A stretch of DNA of 27,473 nt from an uncultured Eggerthella sp. (GTDB lineage: Bacteria > Actinomycetota > Coriobacteriia > Coriobacteriales > Eggerthellaceae): positions 1-27,473 of the forward strand of contig CABQIW010000025.1 of assembly GCA_902464295.1 (NCBI GenBank), given 5' to 3'. A program made the translations under genes and the position numbers. This document shows positions 1 to 6,453 of the stretch, one piece after another. The stretch's first letter is position 1. Each line of letters begins with the position of its first letter. The notes under the pieces were generated by a model, which was not told the DNA's origin, did not search any database, and saw only the letters and a list, made by a program, of their open reading frames with translations.

Positions 1-671
1 CGGCAGTGATCGGACCAGTAGGTATCGATCATCTTGATCTCGGTGATGGTGGGGTTGCGCTTCTCGCTCGCGAAATACTGCTGGCAGAATTGGATGTCGG
101 CCAAGTCCATGGCCAGGCCGCGCTCGGCGATGAACGCTTCGAGACCTGCAGCATCGAGGTCGATGAAGCCTTCGACCACCTCGACAGGATCGGGCGTGGG
201 GAATTCCATCTTCAGCGTTGCGTGCGGCTCAAGCGTTGCTTCGCGCGCTTCCACTGGGTTGATGACGTAGTGCTTGATGGCATCCACGTCTTCGCTGGTG
301 AGATCGCCCTCGAGGAAATAGATCTTCGCGCTGCGCACTTCGGGGCGTTCGCCCTGGCTGATGAGCTGTATGCACTCGCTTGCCGAATCGGCGCGCTGGT
401 CGAACTGGCCGGGAAGGAATTCGACGCCGAAGACCGTGGCGTTCGCGTCTTCGGGAAGATCGGCGTAGATGGTGTCGGATTGCGGCTCGCTGAACACCGT
501 GGGGGTGCAGGTTGCGAAGAGCTCTTCGGTGATGCCTTCCACATCGTAGCGATTGAGCAAGCGCAAGTTCTCCAGTCGCTCGATGCCGAGAATCGTGCGC
601 AATTCGTGCAGCAGCTGCTGCGCTTCGACATCGAATCCGGGCTTCTTTTCAACATAGATACGTGAAACCAT
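1..671 (-). CDS. purL: Phosphoribosylformylglycinamidine synthase, N-terminal part (cut by window edge)
   Basis: Reading leftward from an ATG at 669-671, the frame stays open for 223 codons to the window edge, so only the N-terminus is present. The protein starts MVSRIYVEKKPGFDVEAQ and contains RYDVEGITEELF, then VFSEPQSD, and ends at DTYWSDHC. The last motif, like the whole start, is typical of the long single-chain FGAM synthase of about 1,250 residues, which has a PurS-like N-terminal domain followed by the linker and synthase domains. The enzyme converts FGAR to FGAM in purine synthesis, using glutamine and ATP, in the cytoplasm. A good ribosome site (AGTAGGAG) lies just before the ATG. 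The opposite-strand 219-codon frame is a shadow. Confidence 0.93.
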   Translation of the reverse strand, partial: MVSRIYVEKKPGFDVEAQQLLHELRTILGIERLENLRLLNRYDVEGITEELFATCTPTVFSEPQSDTIYADLPEDANATVFGVEFLPGQFDQRADSASECIQLISQGERPEVRSAKIYFLEGDLTSEDVDAIKHYVINPVEAREATLEPHATLKMEFPTPDPVEVVEGFIDLDAAGLEAFIAERGLAMDLADIQFCQQYFASEKRNPTITEIKMIDTYWSDHC

Positions 672-790
672 GGGCTCCTACTTTCTTGGAGTTCATCGTG
701 AAAGCGCTTGTTACGCGCTGCTTCTATGATAAGGCCTAACAGAGACCTTGCGCACGAGAACCCACGTTATTCGTACAAGAAGCAACGCAG

Positions 791-831
791 CTCGATCAGC
801 GCCGAGCGCGAGACACGAGGTTCCCCGCTTC
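791..831 (+). repeat. Dispersed repeat family B, divergent copy
   Basis: It shares CGATCAGCG at its left and CACGAGGTTCCCCGCTTC at its right with the copy at 10967-11010; the middle has diverged. It lies in the purL-thrH gap. Confidence 0.5.
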
Positions 832-920
832 CCTGTTCGCGAATCAGCGCATGCTGATTCGCTCATGCGTCGCTGCTTCGCTCGGGTTTTATTAAAACGA
901 ATTTAGTCGGCGAAGAGTCA

Positions 921-953
921 CCTCGTTGCCTCATCCTCTCCGCTGATCGAACC
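921..953 (-). repeat. Dispersed repeat family B, inverted copy
   Basis: Read leftward it gives GTTCGATCAGCGGAGAGG and then ATGAGGCAACGAGG. It matches the copy at 10967-11010 with a few substitutions and one inserted base. It directly abuts the candidate structured RNA at 959-1096. Confidence 0.55.
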
Positions 954-958
954 TTGAC

Positions 959-1096
959 CTGTTAGCTTATAGGGTCTGGCCGGAGGGGAAGGTATGGACC
1001 GCTTGCGCAGCCGCGGTTGGTATCTACGACGTTAACAGTAAGCGAGCAGCTGTAGGGCCATGCCTTCGCTGGAGGTCGGGCACTATAAGCTAACAG
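959..1096. ncRNA. Candidate structured RNA closed by a perfect 14-bp stem
   Basis: CTGTTAGCTTATAG (959-972) is exactly complementary to CTATAAGCTAACAG (1083-1096). Inside, GTCTGGCC can pair with GGTCGGGC (with wobbles), and AAGGTATGG can pair with CCATGCCTT. A further arm may form around CTAC/GTAG and GCTTGC/GTAAGC. Nested stems of this kind suggest a folded RNA of about 138 nt rather than a simple operator. I recognise no known family: it lacks the signatures of 6S RNA, tmRNA, RNase P, SRP RNA, T-box or the common riboswitches. There is no clear U-tract on either side, so the strand is undecided. A small inverted-repeat (MITE-like) element is an alternative, although no target duplication is evident. 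Confidence 0.45.
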
Positions 1097-1227
1097 ACAT
1101 GATTCGAGCCACACTTTTCCTTTAGCCTAAGTGTTGCGGACCGCGCGGGCGTTTTGTGGTTTCATAAGGAACAGTGAATCGCGCGCATTTCGACGCGCCA
1201 AGCTCGCACGATGAAAGGACCTTTCTC

Positions 1228-1833
1228 ATGTACGTGACCTGCCTCGATATGGAAGGTGTATTGGTTCCCGAAATTTGGATCGCGTTCGCAGAGGCGAGCG
1301 GCATCCCCGAGCTCAAGCGCACGACGCGCGACGAACCTGATTACGACAAGCTCATGAATTGGCGTCTGGGCATCCTGCGCGAGCACGGCCTCGGCCTCAA
1401 GGAGATCCAGGAGACCATCGCCACTATCGATCCGCTGCCGGGTGCAAAGGAATTCTTGGACGAGCTGCGCGACTGCGGTCAGGTCATCGTGATCTCCGAC
1501 ACCTTCACGCAATTCGCCAAGCCACTCATGGAGAAGCTCGGCATGCCCACGCTGTTCTGCAACGAGCTCGTGGTTGCGCCTGATGGAGAGATCACCGGGT
1601 TCAAGATGCGCTGCGACCAGTCGAAGCTCACCACCGTGAAAGCGCTGCAGAGCTGCGGGTTCGACACCATCGCCGTGGGCGATAGCCATAACGACCTGGG
1701 CATGATCCGCGCGAGCAAGGATGGCTTCTTGTTCCGCAGCACCGACGCGATCATCGCCGAGAACCCGGATCTGCAGGCGTTCGAAGAGTTCGACGATCTG
1801 CTGGCGGCGATCAAAGGTGCGCTAGAGGCGTAA
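1228..1833 (+). CDS. thrH: ThrH-type phosphoserine phosphatase / homoserine phosphotransferase (HAD family)
   Basis: This 201-residue protein starts MYVTCLDMEGVLVPEIWIAF. The DxE variant of HAD motif I (D7, E9), together with VPEIWIAFAE, is characteristic of ThrH, first described in Pseudomonas. Ser90 in VISDTF is motif II, Lys133 is a likely motif III lysine, and GDSHND (151-156) is motif IV. Family members remove phosphate from phosphoserine and can pass it to homoserine, linking serine and threonine synthesis in the cytoplasm. I chose the ATG at 1228 because AAAGGA precedes it and family similarity begins there; an in-frame upstream start at 1174 would add 18 unrelated residues. The gene stands alone and is followed by a hairpin terminator. 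Whether it is bifunctional here cannot be told from sequence. Confidence 0.9.
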   Translation: MYVTCLDMEGVLVPEIWIAFAEASGIPELKRTTRDEPDYDKLMNWRLGILREHGLGLKEIQETIATIDPLPGAKEFLDELRDCGQVIVISDTFTQFAKPLMEKLGMPTLFCNELVVAPDGEITGFKMRCDQSKLTTVKALQSCGFDTIAVGDSHNDLGMIRASKDGFLFRSTDAIIAENPDLQAFEEFDDLLAAIKGALEA

Positions 1834-1905
1834 CTCTCTCAGCCTTCTGGAAGTCGATCCTTACCGATCTTCACGCATGATATCTGGCCTTCACAGCCTT
1901 TCTTT

Positions 1906-1940
1906 ATGACGAGATATCTAGTGTCTCGTCATTTGTTTTG
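1906..1940 (+). terminator. Probable intrinsic terminator after thrH
   Basis: ATGACGAGA (1906-1914) and TCTCGTCAT (1924-1932) form a perfect 9-bp stem with a 9-base loop, followed by TTGTTTTG. The stem is AT-rich for this genome, so strength is uncertain. ATGAYGAGAT also recurs nearby (around 1939 and 1970), and CATCAT/ATGATG (1959-1964 / 1970-1975) is another small dyad. Confidence 0.55.
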
Positions 1941-1994
1941 ATGAGATACGGAGAATCCCATCATCCAATATGATGAGATTTTCCTCGTAACCCA

Positions 1995-2025
1995 TTGACC
2001 TCGCAGTAGGTGCGAGGTTTACACT
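1995..2025 (+). promoter_or_regulatory. MerR-type promoter with operator in a 19-bp spacer
   Basis: The -35 box TTGACC (1995-2000) and the -10 box TACACT (2020-2025) are separated by 19 bp. Within them is the dyad ACCTCGCA (1998-2005) / TGCGAGGT (2011-2018), perfect over 8 bp. An overlong spacer with a central dyad is the hallmark of promoters twisted open by MerR-family activators. It drives the MerR gene at 2047, so autoregulation is likely. The predicted transcript start, near 2032, agrees with the chosen start codon. Confidence 0.8.
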
Positions 2026-2046
2026 TCCGTTTAAGGATGTGATGAA

Positions 2047-3255
2047 ATGGCTGGTTACCGAAGAATCAAGAACGCTGTTGCGGCCGAAAACGGCGAGGCG
2101 AGCATCATCGTCGGGCAAGAGGGACTGAAGGTCCCTTCGGCGGATGCGAAACTTGCGGCCGAGTCGAGCGCGAAGCGCGCGGATGGCCATAACGCCCGAC
2201 TGACCCCCAATAAAGAGGGGAAGCTCACGGCTGGGCAGGTCACGAAGCTGACCGGCGTGCCTGCATCGAAATTGCGCCATTACGAAGGGATGGGCCTGCT
2301 CACGCCCGAATGCACTGGCATAGGCGTATCGAACAACCGCAGGCTCTATGGGGTTCAAGACCTCGAGCGGCTCCAAGCGGTCTTAACGCTTGCTGAATAT
2401 GGTTTCGGCCTGAGCGAGGTCAAGCAGATCTTGGATGACGAGAGCATCGATCTGTATGAGGCGATCGCGCGCAAACTTGAAGAGCTGAAGCGCAAGGAAG
2501 CTCGGTTGCGGGCGCTCATCCTGTTCGCGAAGTTCGTTGACATGACCGACGATGCCGATCTGATCGAGGGGCTGGCCTGCGGACCTGCTAGCCTTGATGG
2601 CTTCGCCGATCTCGCGCGGGCATTGCCCGGCTACGAGCAAGCTATGCAGCGCCTTGATGCGTACAGCGAAGAAGAGGCGGCACTCGCGCTCGAGCGCGTG
2701 GCTGCGGTGGTCGATGCGCTCGTGTTGCTTGATGAAGTTGAGGGGTTCGCAGGCGTTGAAGCGGCGATGGATGCGTTCTTCGGTTGGTGGAGCGAGTTCG
2801 TCGCGTCCGCTGAAGAGCTTGGCTACCTGGGATTTTGGGCGATCTTCGAGGACCACAGCCTCGTTGCGGAATATGTCGAGACGCTTGGTGGTGAAGGCGA
2901 TGCCGCAACGGTGCAGATGCTCGCGTTCTTCGTTATGCTGGTGCGCTTCCTGCGGGTGAACGATGCGCTGGTCTGCGAGATCGCACAACTAGCCGATAGC
3001 GATGTTGTTGCCGCGATCGATCTGGCGTACGACCTGATCGCCGCGGCGGGAATCGTATGGCTTGGCACGAAAGGAGCGCGCGAGGTGCCGGGTGATACGC
3101 TTGCGGCGCTGTGCTTCTCGCTGCTCGTTTTCGCCGACCGAGCCCTTGAAGACGAGTGGCTTCGCGCATACCTCGGTCTTGAGGGAGCAATCTCATGTGA
3201 TGGCGAGGCTCTTGCGAGCACGCTCAGGGTGATCGATGTGATGTGCGGCGAATGA
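2047..3255 (+). CDS. MerR-family transcriptional regulator with large C-terminal helical region
   Basis: This 402-residue protein is longer than classic MerR regulators (about 130-150 residues). Residues 1-57 are a polar extension of unknown role. Residues 59-130 form the winged helix (KLTAGQVTKLTGVPASKLRHYE, then NNRRLYGVQDLERLQAV). A helical stretch near 145-165 (YEAIARKLEELKRKEARL) fits the MerR dimerisation coiled coil. The remaining 240 or so residues are acidic and Ala/Leu-rich, probably all helical, and I recognise no effector-binding family there. The start at 2047 has AAGGA nine bases upstream and follows a MerR promoter, which supports the long N-terminus. No target gene adjoins it apart from itself; the next gene is convergent. 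The ligand is unknown. Confidence 0.85.
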   Translation: MAGYRRIKNAVAAENGEASIIVGQEGLKVPSADAKLAAESSAKRADGHNARLTPNKEGKLTAGQVTKLTGVPASKLRHYEGMGLLTPECTGIGVSNNRRLYGVQDLERLQAVLTLAEYGFGLSEVKQILDDESIDLYEAIARKLEELKRKEARLRALILFAKFVDMTDDADLIEGLACGPASLDGFADLARALPGYEQAMQRLDAYSEEEAALALERVAAVVDALVLLDEVEGFAGVEAAMDAFFGWWSEFVASAEELGYLGFWAIFEDHSLVAEYVETLGGEGDAATVQMLAFFVMLVRFLRVNDALVCEIAQLADSDVVAAIDLAYDLIAAAGIVWLGTKGAREVPGDTLAALCFSLLVFADRALEDEWLRAYLGLEGAISCDGEALASTLRVIDVMCGE

Positions 3256-3296
3256 TGGGCGGTGCGAGAACGTAGGTTCGGGAAGGCTGGGAATAG

Positions 3297-3512
3297 CTAG
3301 AACGTAAGCAGATCGCGCACTTGAGTGCCGAGAGCGTCGGCGATGCGCGCGAGGTCATCGATGCCAACACCCACGTGGCCCTTCTCGATGCGCCAAATGT
3401 GCGACTTGCTGGAGCCGACCATCTTGGCAAGGCGGTCTTGCGAAAGCCCCTGGCTTTCCCTTCGCTGCCTGATCGCTTCTCCGAGCGCGCGTCTTTTCTG
3501 GTCGATGTCCAT
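3297..3512 (-). CDS. XRE-family helix-turn-helix regulator
   Basis: This small 71-residue protein is almost entirely a Cro/C1-type HTH: EAIRQRRESQGLSQDRLAKM, then SSKSHIWRIEKGHVGVGIDDLARIADALG. It has no effector domain, so it is probably a simple DNA-binding repressor. It is convergent with the MerR gene and divergent from the lipoprotein gene that opens the AT-rich island. It may therefore control that island, but this is inferred from position only. The start at 3512 has a weak AGG a few bases upstream. No toxin partner is visible next to it. Confidence 0.85.
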   Translation of the reverse strand: MDIDQKRRALGEAIRQRRESQGLSQDRLAKMVGSSKSHIWRIEKGHVGVGIDDLARIADALGTQVRDLLTF

Positions 3513-3519
3513 GCCTACA

Positions 3520-3539
3520 GGATATGTGCTAGACTATCC
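3520..3539. promoter_or_regulatory. Possible operator between the XRE gene and the AT-rich island
   Basis: GGATA (3520-3524) and TATCC (3535-3539) form an inverted repeat directly upstream of the XRE start codon. A second dyad-like stretch, ATATGG...CCATcATAT, lies about 15 bp further right. Small XRE repressors often bind such sites in their own divergent promoter. This is a guess from symmetry and position. Confidence 0.3.
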
Positions 3540-3636
3540 GCGGTGGCTTCATATATGGTGCCATCATATCGCTTCATCTGCCGTCAAAGACATTTCATTA
3601 AATCCGACAGCATTTGTAAGAATAGAAAGGACAATC

Positions 3637-4662
3637 ATGGAAAGAATCTTAAAGTTTCCGCTAGCCCTTGTTTTAGCAGCGGTCTTAGCATTCAGTGCTG
3701 TCGCTCTTGCTGGATGTGGTTCGGGCTCTTCAAGCTCAGAATCAGGAGTCACCGTTAAAAGCGAAAACGCCAGTCAAGGAATCGATCAGGATGTATCGAT
3801 CGAGAAAACAACCCTCATCGATATCCCTGAAGCCTCTATTACCGCAGAATCTATTTCGTTCGAAAACGATAATCTCTGTGTAACTCTTACACTTACAAAC
3901 AAGACGAGCAAACCAATTCAAGTCAGCGCAGGCACGCTTGGTTTTTCAGCAAATTACATCAATAACTACATGGTCAGTGATGGATATCTCCATGAAGAAC
4001 TCGAGCCAAACGAAAGCACTACAGGAGAAATATCTTTTAGCACGGCTGAACTGCGTGCACTTGGCATACAACAAATTGGCGAAATTGGTCTTGGACTCGA
4101 TGTGAGCAATAACCAGACATCCTCAGATTACTCAAAAGTAAATTACGACAAGATTTGCCAGCAGGTCGCAACGGTCAAAACTAACAAGATCGACTCAGTT
4201 GACATGAATGCCGATACCTATCCTGAAGCGATCAATAATCCTGGTTTTCTTTCCCTTATGGGGGCAAGTATGGTGAAATTCAACGGCGAAGGTGGCTTTG
4301 ATCAAAACGGAATCAGCGTCAAGTCGATCGCCCTTATGAAAAACGCTGAGGGGGAGCTTACCGTGTTCGTTGAGATACAAAACAATACGGACAAGCTCGT
4401 CGGCGCTCAAGCAAGCGATGTGACTATAGATGGAGATATGGCCTACGAAGGCAACTGGACAGGTGTTGCTATTGCTCCTCATAAAATTGGCCTTCTCGAC
4501 ATCAACTTAGACGATGTCTCTAGAATGATGAACAGCCAAGCTAACGACGAAGATGAAAATTCTCACTTGGATAACGTCAAAACTGTCGGAATTGAATTCG
4601 CGGTTCGCGATGAAAAGCGAAACACCATCGTATCGCCTACAGAACTGGAGTTCTCATTCTAA
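3637..4662 (+). CDS. Putative lipoprotein with two beta-rich domains
   Basis: The 341-residue product has a type II signal peptide: basic MERILK, a hydrophobic core, and the lipobox LAGC with the lipid-accepting Cys27. A Ser-rich linker follows. The mature part appears to hold two similar all-beta domains. The first runs about residues 50-160 (ITAESISFENDNLCVTLTLTNKTSKPIQV). The second runs about 215-341 (SVKSIALMKNAEGELTVFVEIQNNTDKLV). Both have the look of Ig-like or DUF4352-type extracellular domains. I chose the ATG at 3637 because AGAAAGGA precedes it and the signal peptide starts there; the open frame upstream overlaps the XRE gene. It is the first gene of an AT-richer block and sits next to other envelope proteins. 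The function is unknown. Confidence 0.8.
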   Translation: MERILKFPLALVLAAVLAFSAVALAGCGSGSSSSESGVTVKSENASQGIDQDVSIEKTTLIDIPEASITAESISFENDNLCVTLTLTNKTSKPIQVSAGTLGFSANYINNYMVSDGYLHEELEPNESTTGEISFSTAELRALGIQQIGEIGLGLDVSNNQTSSDYSKVNYDKICQQVATVKTNKIDSVDMNADTYPEAINNPGFLSLMGASMVKFNGEGGFDQNGISVKSIALMKNAEGELTVFVEIQNNTDKLVGAQASDVTIDGDMAYEGNWTGVAIAPHKIGLLDINLDDVSRMMNSQANDEDENSHLDNVKTVGIEFAVRDEKRNTIVSPTELEFSF

Positions 4663-4715
4663 TGACGGAACGGCAATAGACATTTCGAATATCTTCGTTT
4701 CTTGAAAGACTAAAC

Positions 4716-4847
4716 ATGAAGAAGAACAGGATCGACATTAACCTTGGATGTGGGCATGCGATCCTGTCCTTCTTTTTGGGACTTATCGGACTCGCTGCTG
4801 TTGTTGGAGCTATCTTTCTTTTGTTTTTTGCACTTTTGCTTTACTAA
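4716..4847 (+). CDS. Possible 43-residue single-pass membrane peptide
   Basis: ATG at 4716 opens 43 codons: a polar start MKKNRIDINLGCGH and then one long hydrophobic stretch ending in FFALLLY. This charged-then-hydrophobic pattern is typical of real small membrane proteins. A weak GAAAG lies about 9 bases upstream. It sits in the gap between the lipoprotein and the first DUF4230 gene, in the same direction. Against it, a hairpin with a T-run lies inside the frame (4726-4777) and could be the terminator of the upstream gene instead. Both readings are possible. Confidence 0.4.
   Translation: MKKNRIDINLGCGHAILSFFLGLIGLAAVVGAIFLLFFALLLY
4726..4777 (+). terminator. Possible terminator hairpin inside the small ORF
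   Basis: ACAGGATCG (4726-4734) pairs perfectly with CGATCCTGT (4759-4767). An inner ACAT/ATGT pairing (4735-4738 with 4748-4751) adds to it, and TTCTTTTT follows at 4770-4777. The loop is long for an intrinsic terminator. If it works, the lipoprotein gene and the DUF4230 genes are separate transcription units. Confidence 0.4.
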
Positions 4848-4932
4848 CACTTCCCTAATATCTAAGCCCGAGCAGCTTGTCTCTACCAAAGAATAGATGG
4901 TAAAGTCGTTCTCAACTGGAGAAAGGTCATAT

Positions 4933-5589
4933 ATGACAAGCCAAAATAAACAAAGTAAAAAGAGACCCCGATTAATCGGCATCGTTATTGCAGTCGTAAT
5001 CGTAGTTGCCCTAATTGCAATTCTTCCTGGAGTGTTCAACGCTGGGAACAAAGGTACGACGATAACAGAGACTTCTTTGAAAAAAGCTGTTAGCATCAAT
5101 AAGCTTTCGACTGCCGAATTCACCTATGAGGGCATTGCAGAAAAACTCAATGATAGAGGCGAAGCGGTCTATCACATTTATTACAAAGCGACTGCAACCT
5201 CTGGCATGAATCTTTCAAGCATCGAGTTTAAGATCGATCAGGGTCAGAAAACCGTCACCCCTATCCTTCCTGAAGTATCAGTCTACGATCCCGTCGTCGA
5301 CGAATCAGCAATCGAGTACTTACCAAAAGATGCCAATATCGATCTACGTGAAGTTATCGAGATTTGCAAACAAGACGCTTTAAACGAGGTTGAGAAGGCT
5401 CCCTCTTTTAGAGAAACTTCTGCTCGAAATATGCGCTCAACCATCGAAGCACTACTGGTTCCGCTTCTAGAAAGCAATGGATATTCCATCGTTTGGGACA
5501 ACGAAAGCACATCGGATAATCCAAGCGATATAGATAAAGCACAAGATTTAAACGGCGAGGAAGGCGGGAATAATGAAAGCGATCAATAA
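4933..5589 (+). CDS. DUF4230-family protein, membrane-anchored
   Basis: This 218-residue protein has a basic N-terminus (QSKKRPR), then a single hydrophobic helix at about 13-35 (LIGIVIAVVIVVALIAIL) without a lipobox Cys, so it is probably a signal anchor with an extracytoplasmic body. The body shows the DUF4230 pattern: SINKLSTAEFTYEGIAEK, then SSIEFKIDQGQKTVTPILPEV, then DLREVIEICKQDA and the helical SFRETSARNMRSTIEALLVP region ending near YSIVW. The C-terminal 30 residues are acidic and polar. DUF4230 has no established function known to me. I chose the ATG at 4933 over 4897 for its GGAGAAAGG ribosome site. It overlaps the next gene by 17 bp, so the two are almost certainly co-transcribed. 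TTGTCT...TAAAGT about 50 bp upstream is a weak promoter candidate. Confidence 0.8.
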   Translation: MTSQNKQSKKRPRLIGIVIAVVIVVALIAILPGVFNAGNKGTTITETSLKKAVSINKLSTAEFTYEGIAEKLNDRGEAVYHIYYKATATSGMNLSSIEFKIDQGQKTVTPILPEVSVYDPVVDESAIEYLPKDANIDLREVIEICKQDALNEVEKAPSFRETSARNMRSTIEALLVPLLESNGYSIVWDNESTSDNPSDIDKAQDLNGEEGGNNESDQ

Positions 5590-6172
5590 GATTGTAGGCA
5601 TCGCGCTTTGCTTCTGTCTTGGGACAGTTATTCTGGCTGGCTGCTCATCTCAGAAGACACAAGATCCCGACTTCTCCGACGTAAAAGAAGTTGCAAAGCT
5701 TTCCACTTTAGAATGCTATTACCATAACGTCGTTAAGTATCACAGAGATGCTGATGGGATCATCTTTGGCCTTGGCAATATTGGCGAAAAGAACATGTGG
5801 TTCGAATATGACGGTATCGTTCAAATGGGTTTAGATATTGAAAAGGTTTCTATTTCCAGCCCAGACCCTAATGGAGTTGTAACTATAACGATGCCTGAAA
5901 TAGAGATCCTGGGGCATCCTGATATTGACACCAATTCAATGACCGATCCTATTGAAGCCCACGGCTGGTTCACTGGGATGAGCGCTGAAGACAAGAACCA
6001 GGCTCTTCGGGATGCGCAAAATAATCTGCTTGAAACCGCGAAGAACGATACAACTTCGAAAGCGCAAGCTACCGAACGAGCAAAGAGCCTACTTGAGCAG
6101 TATGTTAAAAACACTGGTGAAGCTATCGGGAAATCCTACACCGTCAAGTGGGCTCAAGCTGAAGGGCAATAA
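5573..6172 (+). CDS. DUF4230-family lipoprotein
   Basis: The 199-residue protein has a type II signal peptide with lipobox LAGC and Cys24. The mature part is a clear DUF4230 domain. It contains VAKLSTLECYYHNVVKY, then MWFEYDGIVQMGLDIEKVSI, then NGVVTITMPEIEI. A long C-terminal helix carrying NQALRDAQNNLLETA follows, and TGEAIGKSYTVKW lies near the end. It is a paralogue of the protein just upstream, but anchored by a lipid rather than a transmembrane helix. Ribosome site GAGGAAGG precedes the ATG, which lies inside the upstream gene, suggesting coupled translation. It is probably exposed on the outer face of the membrane. Function unknown; pairing of the two forms suggests they act together. 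Confidence 0.88.
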   Translation: MKAINKIVGIALCFCLGTVILAGCSSQKTQDPDFSDVKEVAKLSTLECYYHNVVKYHRDADGIIFGLGNIGEKNMWFEYDGIVQMGLDIEKVSISSPDPNGVVTITMPEIEILGHPDIDTNSMTDPIEAHGWFTGMSAEDKNQALRDAQNNLLETAKNDTTSKAQATERAKSLLEQYVKNTGEAIGKSYTVKWAQAEGQ

Positions 6173-6177
6173 TTGCA

Positions 6178-6444
6178 ATGCACAGAGGCAGAATCTCTAA
6201 GATGAAAGAAAGGGCGAGTTCTTTTCTTAATCGCGCGCAAAGAATCGTAGTTTTCACTGTCGGGCTAGTGGGAGTTGTACTGGCTGCATCAGTCATCGCT
6301 TTTGTTGGGATTATCTGCTTCAGCTTTCTTTTTGGGTTTATTGCTTTCGTCATAAGCGTCGTGATCGGAACTATTTGGCTGCTGAAGTACATCAATAAAG
6401 AGTACGATTCTTTTGGTAGAAAAGAAAACACTAATCAAAGCTAG
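6178..6444 (+). CDS. Small membrane protein with two predicted helices
   Basis: The 88-residue protein has a basic, amphipathic start (MHRGRISKMKERASSFLNRAQR). It is followed by two hydrophobic stretches, about 23-45 and 48-67, separated by only a short turn, and a polar tail ending ENTNQS. It lies 5 bp after the DUF4230 lipoprotein and 9 bp before the next gene, so it belongs to the same operon. AAGGG about 13 bases before the 6178 ATG is a spaced-out ribosome site. The ATG at 6202 is an alternative that would shorten the protein by 8 residues. I recognise no family. Confidence 0.7.
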   Translation: MHRGRISKMKERASSFLNRAQRIVVFTVGLVGVVLAASVIAFVGIICFSFLFGFIAFVISVVIGTIWLLKYINKEYDSFGRKENTNQS

Positions 6445-6453
6445 GAAAAAACC

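Larger units (their letters stand above)
672..1227. other. 556-base intergenic region between purL and thrH
   Basis: The genes on either side diverge from this gap, and no convincing coding frame lies in it. It holds: two copies of a dispersed repeat (791-831 and, inverted, 921-953); a perfect 10-bp inverted repeat, GCGAATCAGC (839-848) with GCTGATTCGC (853-862); and a candidate structured RNA (959-1096). Promoters for purL (leftward) and thrH (rightward) must lie here, but I could not find strong -35/-10 pairs. The ribosome site of thrH (AAAGGA) is at 1214-1219. Confidence 0.7.

Noticed and set aside
6..665. 219-codon plus-strand frame opposite purL
   Set aside because: The opposite strand encodes a clear PurL N-terminus up to the window edge; this is its shadow.
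943..953. GGTTCGATC resembling a tRNA T-loop
   Set aside because: No cloverleaf or acceptor stem can be built around it; it belongs to repeat family B.
1130..1146. T-box-like sequence GCGGACCGCG before thrH
   Set aside because: The essential TGG that pairs with the tRNA end is missing and no specifier stem was found.
3325..3636. 104-codon upstream extension of the lipoprotein frame
   Set aside because: It runs antisense through the XRE gene, and a signal peptide with a good ribosome site starts at 3637.
4710..5123. 137-codon minus-strand frame
   Set aside because: It is antisense to the start of the DUF4230 gene, has no ribosome site and gives an unlikely protein.
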